Assembly (NCBI GenBank): GCA_963575745.1
Contig: CAUYUJ010009546.1
Location: forward strand, 359,501-423,500
Reading direction: 5' to 3'
From: Prorocentrum cordatum
Lineage: Eukaryota > Sar > Dinophyceae > Prorocentrales > Prorocentraceae
Length of the DNA: 64,000 nucleotides
Shown here: in pieces, positions 1 through 11,229 of the stretch
Position numbering within the stretch: the stretch's first letter is position 1
Layout of the letters: every line of letters begins with the position of its first letter
The notes under the pieces: generated by a model
The model's input: the letters and a program-made list of their open reading frames with translations, nothing else
Databases searched by the model: none
What the model was told of the DNA's origin: nothing
Made by a program: the position numbers and the translations under genes

Positions 1-48
1 AGCTGCGGCGATCGCCAGGAAGACTGGCCGCTGCGTGGGGCTAACTAG

Positions 49-111
49 GACTCACTGGCGAACGGCGAGGACATGGCCAAGCGGGGCTGGGTGGAGCGGT
101 TCGCAGCGCGC
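49..111 (+). CDS. Candidate internal exon of an unknown gene, joined to 1209-1391
   Basis: The exon follows a CTAACTAG acceptor (branch-like CTAAC directly before TAG) and ends before a GT at 112. It encodes 21 residues containing EDMAKRGWVERFAAR. Reading starts and ends in phase 0, and the next exon at 1209 also starts in phase 0, so the two join without a frame change. No domain is recognised. The gene is partial because its 5' part lies outside the window. An alternative is that the frame runs on to the TGA at 151 and the exon is terminal. Confidence 0.45.
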
Positions 112-1208
112 GTCTACAAGTACGCAGCACCCCGCAATTGCGGATCAGAGTGAGGGGGCGGCCCCGCGTCGCAGCGTCGAGCCGTTCAGTGAACGTTGAT
201 TGGCTCGTTCAGTGATAGCTCAGTGAGCGTAGTTTGGGTCGCGGGTGGGTCGCGGGCTCTCCACCTGCACCTGGAAGGAATTCAAAAACAGCCCGCCGCA
301 GGCGCCGAACAGTTCGATTTGTACGCTGAACGCGATTTGGGTCGCAGGTCCTCCACCTGGAACGATTGCAAAAGAAACCCGCCGCAGGCGCCGAAGTTTT
401 GGTTTGCTCAGTGAACGTAGTTTGGGTCGCGGGTGGGTCGCGGGCTCTCCACCTCCACCTGGAAGGAATTCTAAACAGCCCGCCGCAGGCGCCGAACATT
501 TTGATTTGTACACTGAACGAGGTTTGGGTCGCGGGTGGGTCGCAGGTTCTCCACCTGGAACGAATGCAAAAGACGCCCGCCGCAGGCGCCGAAACTTTTG
601 GGTGGGTCGCGGGTGGGCCGCGGGTGGGTCGCGGTGGGTCACGGGAGGGTCGCGGGCGCGGTTTGGGTCGCGGGTGGGTCGCAGGTTCTCCACCTGGAAC
701 GAATGCAAGAGAAACCCGCCGCAAGCGCTGAACATTTTGGGCGGGTCGCGGGGTGGGTCGCGGGTGGGTCGCAGGTGGGTCGCGGGTGGCTCGCCGGTCC
801 GTCGCGGGTGGCTCGCCGGGTGGGGCGCGAGGTGGGGCGCGGGCGGGTCTGGGTCGCGGGTGGGTCGCGGGTGGGTCGCCGGTGGGTCGTGGGGTGGGTC
901 GCGGGTGGGTCGCGGGGTGGGTCGCGGGTGGGTCGCGGGCGGGTCGCGGGGTGGGTCGCGGGGTGGGTCGCGGGTGGGACGCGGGGCGGGTCGCGGGTGG
1001 GTCGCGGGCGGGTCGCGGGGCGGGTCGCGGGCGGGTCGCGGGGCGGGTCGCGGGCGGGACGGCGAAAACAACAAACAACAAACAACAACATCAACCACAA
1101 CAACAACAACTACATCAACAATATTCCGCATCGCTGAATTCCATTTCAGCCACGCACCCAGAAACAGTGAATTACCGTTCAGTTCAGCCCCCTCACTCTG
1201 ACATGCAG
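112..1208 (+). repeat. Intron occupied by a two-level GC-rich minisatellite
   Basis: From about 229 to 740 there are roughly five units of 85-105 bp, each with GTTTGGGTCGCGGGTGGGTC, then CTCCACCTGGAA, then CCCGCCGCAGGCGCCGAA. Part of 600-660 and all of 740-1060 is a shorter GGGTCGCGGGT repeat. After this come ACAAC-rich DNA and a region ending ATGCAG at 1208. The repeat is open in most frames, which explains the long glycine/arginine/tryptophan and proline/arginine open frames here; none looks like a protein. The boundaries agree with a GT-AG intron. Confidence 0.7.
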
Positions 1209-1391
1209 CACCTGGACTTCGACTGCATCCTCGACCGGCAGGCGGCCAACCGCGGCTGGTCACAGGAGGCGGCGCCGCGGGCCTTGGCGCCGGCGGACCG
1301 CGACAACGCCTGGCGCAAGAGCCGCCCGCCTGGTTTCCAGAGGCGCGGCTTCCAGAGGCTTCGAGACGAGCGCGACGAGGTCCGCGATTGA
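1209..1391 (+). CDS. Candidate terminal exon of an unknown gene
   Basis: The exon begins after ATGCAG and reads HLDFDCILDRQAANRGW, followed by an Ala/Pro/Arg-rich tail with the repeat GFQRRGFQRLRDERDE, and stops at TGA 1389-1391. It continues the frame of exon 49-111. The first 20 residues look globular and the tail looks charged and disordered. No family is recognised, so no function is offered. Confidence 0.45.
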   Translation, partial: HLDFDCILDRQAANRGWSQEAAPRALAPADRDNAWRKSRPPGFQRRGFQRLRDERDEVRD

Positions 1392-4300
1392 GGAGTTCGA
1401 GAAGTAGCGGCGTGGGCGGCGCCCGAAGTGCCGCATGCCTCGAGCAGAGACGCAGCGGTCTCATCCATGCTGGCGGCCGATTGCCAGCATCAGGCCGAGT
1501 CGGGCAATGGCCGGGCTGATGCGGTTGATCTCAGCGGCGACGAGGCCCCTGGCCAGCTCGGCCCCGGCGGCGGCGTTCGGACGCGCGACGCGCGGCCCGC
1601 CGTCGAGCCCGACGCGGAAGGGCGGCTGTTAGAAATCAAATTCATCCATGCCAACTCCCCTGGTGGGCTCATCCACGGAGAACCCTGGAGCCTGGGCGCC
1701 GCGCGCGCGTCGTCGCGTGATTTGCGACAGAGGCGGACTACATGCTCTGCGTGGCCATGCGGCGGGCGCGTTTTCTGGTTTAGTCGACTCAGCAGGATCG
1801 TCGCTGCCACCAACGCACGGTCGGAGAGGGCAGCGCGAGCCGGGGCCGCTGCCGACCGCGAGCTGCGTTTCAGTCCCATGCCTTGGCCGCGGAGGCCGCC
1901 CCAGGCTGGGCGGCAAACCATTCGGCGACTCGCCTGATGAGCTGGCCTGGCGCCGCAGTGGAAAGCCCAGCTTATCGCGGCGCCTGGCAGTGGGGGATCA
2001 CCCCGCGCGCAGCCGAATCATTCCCCCTGGGTCATCAAGCGCCGCGGCATAGTCAGCAGGACGTCGAAGACGCAGTGCCTGCATTCCCTGATTTCCATCC
2101 GCCCACTCGTTCGCTGCTCGATCTCTCTATTTCATTGGCGACCGACCTCGGGGAGATGAGGGCGGCGAGGACGAGGGCTCCGAAGCTGCGGATGTCGACG
2201 CGCGTCTGGTGCAATGGGCCGCCTTTGCTCGGCCGTCTGGGCTTCCTTCGTCGGGGGCGACGCGGGGGCGAGCTGCTCTTCCGGCGAAGGTCCGGCTCCT
2301 CTTGCGGGCGGGGGGGGGTCTCCAACGGCTCGGCGCGCCATGGGCGAGCCGCTGCCGGCTCGTCGTCCTGCCCCAGGGGCATTCGACGCCTGGGCCGCGC
2401 TCAACCATTTCGGAGGATTTGCCGGACAACCGTTCTTCCTAGCTGGACGGGAGGTGCGGCGGGGCATCGGCGACTGGAACGACTAGCGCGCGCCCCGCGC
2501 ATCCCGGCTCTTGAATTGCCCGAGCCCGATCGAAGCATGTTCCAGGCTCCTGACGCTATCCTTCCTGGCCGGATCTGGCTGCGGGAGCGGGGCATTTGCA
2601 AGGTCGTTTGTGCCGCGACGTCGCGGGCTGGGCGCGGGCTGATTGAGGCCGCGAACGGGCTCTGTGCCACCTGCCGGCATTGCGCCGCAGATATCCGCGC
2701 GGACTGTCTCCGCGATCGCCTCCGCCGCATGGAGTTTTGGAGCGCAGCGGGCCCCCCGGGGCCCCCGCTGCGAACGCGTCGCCGCGTCGCGCAAGGGGGG
2801 CAAGGCCAATGGCGAAGTCGCGACAGCGCCGCGCTCCGCAGGGGGGCGCCGCCGCGGTTCTCGGCGCGCGCAATTTCGGCCGCGGGGGGCCTGGCAGTCG
2901 CGGCCTCCTCGTAGCTCCGAATGCCGGCGCGCAAAATGCCGACGCTTCACCTAACAGCGGAAGCAGCGGCGACTCGGGAAGCAGCAACCTCCAGGTGGCA
3001 GCGGGGAGCTCGGTCTCGCGGCTGGGCGGAACGGCCTGCGCTGCGAGACGCCGCGCAGGCCGCGGTCGTTTCTCTTCCAGTGGGCGGGCGAATTTCGCCG
3101 AGATGCTGAAGGGCCGTGTGGGGTGGGGGGGGGGCGGGGGCAGCTTCTACAGGTGCTGGCGGGGACAGTCCGGAAATTGTCGTCAAGGCGGCCTGCGATT
3201 CGAATGATCACGCGTGTGAGGCGCGCGCCCTGCTTGGTGGCGTCGTCGTGGAGTTTGCTAGGGACTGGGTCGTGCGCTTCTTCTGCGTCGACGAACGCGC
3301 CGATTCTCGCCGGTGCTGGATTCCGCGGCGCGCCCATATCTCGCGCGCGCAATTTGTGCAAACGATATGACCGCGTCTTCATGGGGAGCCAGTGATGACT
3401 CGCATGTTGTCGTTCTCCAGGTTCTGATGCAACTTGAAGATCTCGTCGCCGCGCTTGCTGCCTTGTCTCCGCCTCCGTGGGCAATTTTGACGTCTTCGTG
3501 GGTTGTGGCCCCAGAACCGTGGCCCGCGTTTCGGGGCGCCCCGCGGTCGTGTTTCCATCGTCGCACTTTGGCAGGAGTCAGCGGTCCGCTCTTCGGGGCG
3601 CCTCGGGATGCAGATGCTGATCATGAGGCTGCGGCAAGTGGTAGGCTGCAGCGCAAATTGAACCGTTTCACGCAGCGACGGAAAGGTAAATTTTCCAATG
3701 GACTGGTTGCCTTGGCGCGTTCCTCACGCAGCACGACACTGTCAGCCCCTCGCGTTTGCGTCATTCTTGGGGGATGCTGGCAGGGATGAAGGGGTCCTGC
3801 CCGAATCGAGGAGGTGGCTCGCATCGATGGGGGATGCGCGAAGCTGCTTGTCGCAGGGGGGTGGCGAAGCAGCCTTGGGCACATCCGGCGCTCGAACCGC
3901 ATGGGAAACGAAATCTTGCAGATTTGGACCGATGCTACGCTCGCGCGGAAGCGAAGGTTCGGCCAGTAAAGAACGCTGATGGACCAACGATCAGGACCTT
4001 GGATGGGGGCCGCGGAGGGCCACTGCCAGGCGGATGCGGCAGCGACCCGCTCGCGCCTCTCTTTGGGGGGCGATGGCCGCGCACGGCGTTTGACGCGGGT
4101 CGCGCAGGTCGCCCCGGCACCTGCGCGCCCGCAGCCGCCGCGACATGGATGCACGAGCTTGCCAGGGCGTGATGGCGCGCGGCTGTCCAGCCCCAGCATA
4201 GCTGGATGTGTCTTTTCGACGCATTGGCGCCCCTCTTCGCGCTGCTCAGGCTTGCCCTATCTGTGGTTGCCCAGGGACCGACCAGAGTTCCGCGGCCGAC

Positions 4301-5593
4301 CCCCCCATGGCCAGAGCGGCCCCCGACGCCGATTGTAATCGTGCGGCGGGGCCAGACGATGGGGGCCGCCGACGGCTGGCGCCGCGCCGATCTGGGAATG
4401 CCGCGGTCGGCCGCTGCCGCACTTCGCAGCGCTGCCGCGCCCGCTCGAGGGCCTCGGTGTAGCTGAGCACGTCAAAAGACCTGGACAGAGGTTCGCGCGA
4501 GGCTTGCAGGCAAAGCCCGCGGCGGGCGGCTTGTCGCACGCCTATCTCGCCGCCGCTGCCAGAAGAGCCGCTGGCGCCATGGTGGAGTGCGTTGACCTTG
4601 AGCAACGCGCGATCACGCCTGCAGGTTGGCCCCCCCGCTTCTGGGAGAGGCGTGCGAGGATTGGATATAGATTTGCGCCGGGTGCGTCGCGGGGATGCTG
4701 GGCGCGCCCCGGCACCCGCCGCCCCGAGTGCCGCGGCGGGCGCGCTGCGCGTGGCCAGGCAGGAGTTCGCCCGCCAATGGTGTTTGCAGGCCGCGAGCGA
4801 CAGTCTGGGCGCGCGCGAGGAGACCGCCGGACTTCCAGTCGCCGACGCCGCGCACAGCATGCGACCCGCTCGTTCTACGAGAGCAACAGCGCCGAGCAGC
4901 CTGCGATGGGCCTGGCCAAGGCCCCGTAACTTCCACTGCGTTCGGGGCTGCCGGCAAAGGACGTGCTGCCGACGACCGAGGCGACCTCGCGGGGCAAAGG
5001 CCGCCGCGGGACCGCAGCACAGGTGGCACAAGGCCCTCTACTTTCCTGCGGACCACCGAGGTGGTGACACTCCCCCAGTGGCATTTGACGTGACTCGGAC
5101 TCGTCTGCCCTTGCCAGCGCTGTAAAATGGGCGCACTTACCGCCAACCTAGGTGTTAGTTGATGAGGCCACGCTCGTCAGCTTCAGACCATCTATGTTTG
5201 CCCTGCTTCCGCTCGACCATTCCATTCTGTCCGCGTCCATATTTGATTTACGAGTCCCGGCCGGGCAATTCACGAATGCGTTTCGCTATCATCAGCTCAA
5301 CCTCGCGCCGTCCAGTTGGAGGAGACGCGAGGCCATTTCCATCGCCCAGCCTTTACGGGTAAGAACGCCACGCCTGACTGGGGGCCGACGGAGGGATCGG
5401 AGACGTCACGACATGACTCGTGATGGCCAAAGGCCAGCAGGCTCCAGTGCGGATGCAACTACCTTCAACCACTTCGCAAACCAATAATGCCTGGGCCAGC
5501 TTGTAGCATACGGTACAATTGAAGGGGTTCGACTTGAACGAGCGGTAGACCAGAGATGTAGTCGTGGAAAGGATCTTCAACGGGTGCGGCTCC
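1392..5593. other. GC-rich stretch with no supportable gene
   Basis: Many overlapping open frames occur on both strands, but this is expected from the base composition. None shows conserved motifs, protein-like composition or convincing splice borders. I see no RNA gene or mobile element here. Real exons could be hidden and would need transcript data. Confidence 0.5.
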
Positions 5594-6275
5594 TTGGCTT
5601 TGTCTAGCTTTACCAGCGCCTGACATTATCCGGGCCGCTGGCGGCCTCGCTTTGGTCCCGGGGTTCCCCTCAGTTCCCTCGTGGCCCCATACGGGCTCGC
5701 GCTCGGTCCTCGGGGGTCTCCCGTGTCGCTGCGGCTGGCTGGCGCTGGCGGAGGTGGCTGAGCGGGGGGGGGAGTCCAAGTCCAACGGGGTCTCGGCCAC
5801 CCCCGCCAGTGGGCCATCGGGGACTAGCTCTGACGAGCCTCTGGTGGAGCCACGGAAAAAACGAAACAAAGGTCGGGGTTTTAAACAGATCGTCATGTTA
5901 TACCAGCTCTGTTTGGCGGTTTCGTCCTCCTGTCTTCGCATTCGCCGTTCATGCCGCCTCACAGTGAGCTCCGCGCACCCAGCGGCAAGTATCCCATGGA
6001 AGGACCCCCACACAAGGGTCCGACTACTTCGGCCTCGTCTAGCCTTACCAGCGCCTGTAACCCTTAGGGCTGTTGTCGGCCTCTCTTTGGTTCCGCGGTT
6101 CTGGTGGCCCCATAGGGGCTCGCGTTCGGTCCTCGGGGGTCTCAGGTTTTGCTGGGGCTGGCTGGCGCTGGCGTAGGTGGCTGAGCGAGGGGTGGTGGGT
6201 CCAAAGGGTTTCGGCCACCCCCGTCGCTCGGCCTTCGGGGCCGATCTCTGACGAGCCTCTAGTGGAGCGGCGGAA
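5594..6275. repeat. Diverged direct duplication of a ~260-bp block
   Basis: The block at about 5594-5862 recurs at about 6028-6275. Shared landmarks in order are GTCTAGC-TTACCAGCGCCTG, CTCGCGYTCGGTCCTCGGGG, GGCTGGCTGGCGCTGGCG, and TCTGACGAGCCTCTRGTGGA. The copies differ by many substitutions and small indels. No coding frame is shared convincingly. Confidence 0.7.
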
Positions 6276-6728
6276 CGATTTAAGAGCATGTCGAGGGTAG
6301 AAACGTTGATGTTTCTTTGGATTGGGATCCTTGGGGGGTTTCGTGGCGAACTTGGGTCCGTGTTGGAAGTTGTATGGATCCATTTTGAGGTTTTTTGATC
6401 CACTTTGGAGGCAAGCCTGGGCTTTCTGAGGCCTTTTTGGGGCCATCGTGGACGATCTTGGACGCTTCAATCGGTCGCCCACCCCGTCGTCCAGACCCAG
6501 GGGAGGGTGTGTATGTGTGTGTGAGTAGGGGGGGAAGGCTCAGCTAACCCAAGCCGCAAGCCGTGTCGGTCACTCCCACCCGCCCACCCACTGTATACAT
6601 AAGTAGCCCTTGTCATGCGGCAAGTGGCCGCCATCGACAACCATCGAAACCAATGCAGGCGACAGTCAGGTGCGCGATGACCGCGAGGTGTTCCGCACGT
6701 GCCATGTGCGCCACGCGCACCAGGTGCG

Positions 6729-7375
6729 CCACATTGGGCAATATGTTGACCGCCCCACAACCCCTGTCGAAAACCAATCGAGATGACAGCGGTTGTGCGA
6801 GCATTGAGTCTTGTGTATTTGTGTGTGCCCGAAATCACGTCGCACCGGTTTGTGACAGAGGTCGTAGACCTGCGCGCAGCAGAGAGTATGCCGCCCCAGC
6901 CACCGTTCCTGGCCAAGTGAAATTTGTATGTCTTGTTGGCAAGGATCGTGCGCCCATACACAGCAAGCAATATTTCGCCCCCCGGCCGTCCCTGTCAAAA
7001 ACCAGCGTCAAGTGATCTTCTGGCGCCCACGCATGATCAAGATTTTGACGCGCAGTATGTAGTTGACATGTTTGTGAGCAGCGAATCGTTAGGCGCGGTT
7101 GGTATTGCACACAGCCGGCAATATGCCAGCATCCCCGCCGTCAGTAGCAAAAAACCCTATCCAATGTGGTCGCGGGGCGTTCGCGCATGATGAAGATTTG
7201 GTTCAACGTGCATTTGGTACTGATGTTTGCATGAGATGGTGGGGCTTTCGACATTGCAGACAGCAGGCAGTATGTCTGTACCTCCGCCGCCTCTATCAAA
7301 GAACAATGCAAAGTGATTGGGGGGTGCCCGCGCATGATCATGATTTGGTGCATCATGCAGTCGATATTGTTTCCC
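6729..7375. repeat. Degenerate tandem repeat, spacing near 147 bp
   Basis: Units beginning near 6959, 7108 and 7253 each carry GCAATAT/GCAGTAT, then a CCGCC-rich stretch, then GCGCATGATGAAGATTTGG-like sequence. More diverged relatives occur near 6729 and 6878. The last three units are about 145-150 bp apart. No protein frame is preserved. Confidence 0.5.
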
Positions 7376-7437
7376 TGCATCCTAAGGTGTGCTTGTGTCT
7401 TCCATGGACACCCCGCGCAGGAACCAACATTGGAGCA

Positions 7438-7686
7438 CATACACACGCACACACTCACACGCACACGTCAACACACGATCATCATCATCATCATCATCAT
7501 CAGCATCAGCATCACCATCACCATCATCATCATCGTTATCATCATCATTGTCATTGTCATTGTCATCGTCATCATCATCGTCAGCATCAGCATCATCTTT
7601 ATCATCACCATCATCACCAGATTCATCTGCATCATCATCATCACCATCACCATCGTCATCGTCATCATCATCAGCATCAGCATCAC

Positions 7687-7723
<37 letters not shown>

Positions 7724-7727
7724 GTCA

Positions 7728-7758
<31 letters not shown>

Positions 7759-7764
7759 CATCAG

Positions 7765-7797
<33 letters not shown>

Positions 7798-7850
7798 TAT
7801 CATCGTTATGCTCATCAACACCATCACCATCATCATTTCCCCCTGCCGCG
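7438..7850. repeat. CAT/ATC trinucleotide repeat block
   Basis: Preceded by ACACGC dinucleotide-like repeats, this is about 400 bp of CAT with interspersed CAG, CGT and CAC. It is open in several frames as poly-His, poly-Ile or poly-Asp, which I treat as repeat translations. The flanks do not show a convincing exon. Confidence 0.95.
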
Positions 7851-7859
7851 CTCGAGCAA

Positions 7860-8980
7860 ACACGTTCAGCCACCCACACTCACACAGTAAGTGTGAGAAA
7901 CTCTCGAGCGGGAGCCTCGTCTGTCAATGGCTTGTGAGGAAAAGTCTCGGGCGGGAACCCCCTCAAGATGGGGTCTCCGCTTCAGGCGGGCCATCCGAAA
8001 AAGGCCATTCGAAGACTCTCTAAAACCACACGGTTTGTTGACACCTCGGAGCCTGGATCCCGAGGAAGTGCGGAGCGAGAGTTCATTCCTAAGCAATCAG
8101 AGAGGATGTCAAGGGCGCTCGCTCGTTTGTGGGTTGATCGCGAGGAAATCTTTTGAGCGGGAGCCCTTCCCTATGGGATCCAACCTCATGTTGGTAATCC
8201 GAGACGTCCATCGAAATACCATGTAAAGAAACACACAGGGTTGGTGACACTTGGGAGTCTGAGGAATCCGAAACAATCGAACATCGCCCGCTGCATTTGT
8301 GGGGGGCGTAGGATATCTGGGCCCGCCATCATCACGTTGTCAGTCCGCAGCCGATCGCTTCCCCAGGGGCAGTTTCTCGTCCTGTCCTTTCGGGATCGTC
8401 CTGGGTCCCGAAAGCAAGGCCCCCAGAGCCGAGGTCGAGGAAACAACGTCGCATGCAGCAGCCAGATCGTCTGGCCTCCACGGGTCCGCGCACATGCATT
8501 CGACTCACCCTCCCCGCGGCGGCGAGCGAGGGGGGACGTGAGAGGGAGAGGAGGCGGCGGACGTTCAGCGCGAAGCAGATCACGGGAGAGGGCGAGGAAA
8601 GGTAAGGAACCGAGGGAGCGGCGAAGGGGAAGGGAGAGGCAGAGAAACGGGTGGGCGTCGGCGGCGAGCCCGGGAGGGGAGTGAGAAGGGGCGGGCCTTG
8701 TCAGAAGGCTCGGAAGTTTCTTGGCCTTCTGAAAAGTTCGGGAGGGGAAACATCACACACAGACGCAATCAATCGTCGATTCCAAGGAAAATATGCGGAA
8801 ATATTGGAAGTGGGGGGGAAGACGAAACTCCAACAAATATGGAAGAAATTTGGGAATCCTGTTATTTGTGTGTAGTTAGTTGTGTGACCCAGGGCCCCTT
8901 CAAAAGTTTCCTGAACCTCCCGCGATGGCACAGAGACCTTCTCAGAAGGATGGAAGGCTTCCCAGAAGTCCCGCCGCCTT
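7860..8980. other. Stretch with no supportable gene
   Basis: Contains GC-rich and purine-rich sequence (GAGAGGG tracts near 8520-8700) and a more AT-rich patch at 8750-8880. The motif of a TCTCGAGCGGGAGCC type recurs at about 7900, 7945 and 8150 and suggests an old dispersed repeat. No gene or RNA seen. Confidence 0.4.
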
Positions 8981-8987
8981 CAAGACT

Positions 8988-9171
8988 TCCCCCTCGCTCT
9001 CGCCGCCGACTCGTCCTGGGACCCCTCGTCAGCGCACCCGAAGGAGACGCTGTCCCTGAACTTCTGGTTCAATCCACCCGCGAGTGCAGCGCATTTCCCG
9101 CCCGACCACGCGGACGTGGAGCTCGCCCGGGACCTCGAGGCCACGGCCAGCTCGGAGCCGTCGCCTCGGAG
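8988..9171 (+). CDS. Candidate exon 1 of a three-exon gene segment
   Basis: The frame reads LALAADSSWDPSSAHPKETL, SLNFWFNPPA, then an Asp/Glu/Pro-rich stretch ending EPSPR. It ends at a GT donor (9172) with two bases of an Arg codon. The third base is supplied by the exon at 9240, giving SPRRPNAF across the join. The 5' border is uncertain; an AG lies upstream near 8965. The SLNFWF segment faintly recalls the end of cupin/JmjC folds, but I do not assign that family. Confidence 0.5.
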
Positions 9172-9239
9172 GTGGCTAGGACAGGGACGAATCGATGTCT
9201 CAACGGCGATTTGTTCTTTTCGTTTTTGTGATCTTTCAG

Positions 9240-9327
9240 GCCCAACGCGTTCATCAAGCTAGGCTACAGCGGGGTTGGCAAAGTCCCCGATTGCCAGCTG
9301 ACTGTGCCTTGTCACGCGCCGATGGGG
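9240..9327 (+). CDS. Candidate exon 2 of a three-exon gene segment
   Basis: A strong acceptor (TGATCTTTCAG, 9229-9239) precedes the exon. It reads PNAFIKLGYSGVGKVPDC followed by QLTVPCHAPMG, with two cysteines near the end. It stops in phase 0 at a GTGCAA donor (9328). The 68-bp intron before it (9172-9239) is GT-AG and phase-consistent. The product is unknown. Confidence 0.6.
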
Positions 9328-9344
9328 GTGCAACAGGACAACTA

Positions 9345-9397
<53 letters not shown>

Positions 9398-9665
9398 CCA
9401 TCATCACCATCATCACCATCATCATCATCACAACCTCCATCATCACCATCATCAGCACCACAATTATCATCATCAACCATCACCATCATCACCATCATCG
9501 CCACCACAATCATTAACATCATCAACCTCACAAGCCTCATCTACCTCATCAACATAAACAGCAACATCACCATCACCTGGATACATCATTCCAGATCGTT
9601 CCAAAACGCTCTCGGAGCGTTCCGGAACGCTCCGAGGAGGCCGCGGCGCCCGATGCAACCTCCAG
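9328..9665 (+). repeat. Intron containing a long ATC repeat
   Basis: Lies between exons 9240-9327 and 9666. About 9344-9530 is an ATC/ACC/ATT trinucleotide repeat. After it comes a short palindromic stretch with GAACGCTC repeats near 9598-9636. The intron starts GTGCAA and ends CCTCCAG. Confidence 0.7.
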
Positions 9666-9757
9666 GACCTCCGGATCTCAGAGATCCCCGATGTGTCCCT
9701 GTCCGATGCTGTCCCTGCCCTGGCTTCGTCTTACGCTGGCATGTCGCCAGGGTTGGG
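9666..9757 (+). CDS. Candidate exon 3 of a three-exon gene segment
   Basis: After CCTCCAG the frame reads DLRISEIPDVSLSDAVPAL then ASSYAGMSPG in phase 0, continuing the frame of exon 9240-9327. The 3' end is approximate; GT donors exist at 9752 and 9757. The gene probably continues beyond, but I cannot place the next exon. Function unknown. Confidence 0.5.
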
Positions 9758-9905
9758 TGGTGATGATGAGGATGTTGCTGATGTTGTTTCGTGGGTCATG
9801 GTGAAACTGATGCCCCGCCTCAGTCTACAAGCAGGAGCAGGTCGGTGGCGTCAAGGTGTGTGTGTGTGTGTGCATGTGCGTGGTCTGATCCAAAATCCAT
9901 ATGAC

Positions 9906-11071
9906 TGCGACGGTTCAACGCAGTGCCCTGGCACTACTTGATTGTTCAAAGAAGTCCCCCAGCACTGCTTTGAACGATGCGAGAATCTGGCCAGAAGGGG
10001 GCGTCCTGGAGAATGCAGGCTCCAACACGGCTTAGACGTCTTGCGTGGTGGTTGCGACGGGCTCGTGACGATCCAGCGTGGCCTATCTGTCAACATCTTC
10101 GACTTTCCGAATCGCCTTGGGAAGACGTGGCAGACCTGCCTGCCCGTGGCAGACCCTGTCGCAGACAAGACGCGCGTCTTCGCCATCTGACGCCTGCGCG
10201 TCCGCTGTTGCGGACTTAACGCTGCAGGTGGCGCAGAGTATGCGTTGTGAGTGAACGCCCCACCCCTTCAAAGTAAGACAATCCAAAGTGGGCGACAACA
10301 TCTGGCACGGCGTCGGCAAAGCACGGAACGGAGCGCACTTCTCCCTGGCGGTTTTCACTCATGGAGCGGGCCGCAGGTCATTTGAACAATTCGCCGCTGG
10401 GCTCGAGCAGAGGGGGCGGCTGGTCGAAGCAAACATGGGCGGCATGATGGGCGGCAAAAAGGCGTTGCAGTTGCGGGGAAGGGCGCCCAGATTGGCGCCC
10501 AGAGGGGGGCCACAATTGCAGGGAAGAGTGCTGCATCTGAGCGAACTTGGAGCTGGCAGCCGCCGCAAGCAGCCAACAGCTACGGTGCAAACGACTATGC
10601 CGCAGTAGCGGCTGGGTCCTACGGCACCAGCGGCGGCGGTGCACGGGAGGCAGACGGTCAAACGACGGGATGACGCGATGGTTCCGAGTGGGCTGTGTGC
10701 GAGATTGGATGGCGTGCTGGCGGCTGACAGTGGTGGTGCGGTTATCACGCCGATGTTGCGGACGATGCTACGGAGGGCTCACCTCCTGAGATTCCGCGCG
10801 CGTGGGCAGGCGACAGAACGCATTGGACTCCACGCAATTCGCGGACTCTTGGTGGTCGGACTCCCACGCGTCTTGGTGCTTGGGCGCGCAGTGCTAGTGA
10901 TGGCCGCAGTTGCGCCCAGGTGCAGCATAGTTGTGATGGCCGCTGCCGCTGCCCTGGACATTGCATTTGTCGTCCCCATGTGTAACGCTGCTTCGGAGGA
11001 ATTTAATTATTGCCAGGGCACTGACCTGCAGCGTTCAAGGCAGTGCCAGGGCACTGCTTTGAGCCGTCGCA
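9906..11071. mobile_element. Possible non-autonomous inverted-repeat (foldback) element
   Basis: The left end TGCGACGGTTCAACGCAGTG (continuing CCCTGGCACT) is matched, reverse-complemented, by 11030-11071 with few differences. The left end also has a second inverted copy nearby (about 9960-9981), so it can fold on itself. The interior of about 1.1 kb has no transposase-like frame. I see no clear target-site duplication, so the borders are provisional. Confidence 0.45.
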
Positions 11072-11229
11072 CCGTTGCATTGATCAATGGTTTTCGGATT
11101 AGGTGTATGAGGTGATCATGGCTGGGCCCATGAGATCTCTCAGATACCACGGCCGCTCATTATGCTTCTCTCAACGCGCCTCACTGACCCTCCTTGTCCC
11201 CGCACATGCGTCAGGCCAAGATGCGCGGC

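Noticed and set aside
209-1464. Arg/Pro-rich minus-strand frames of 290 and 414 residues
   Set aside because: Translations of the GGGTCGCGGGT minisatellite; the phase-consistent exons on the plus strand explain the flanks better.
8988-9171. JmjC/cupin oxygenase assignment from SLNFWF
   Set aside because: The match is six residues and the metal-binding motif is not visible.
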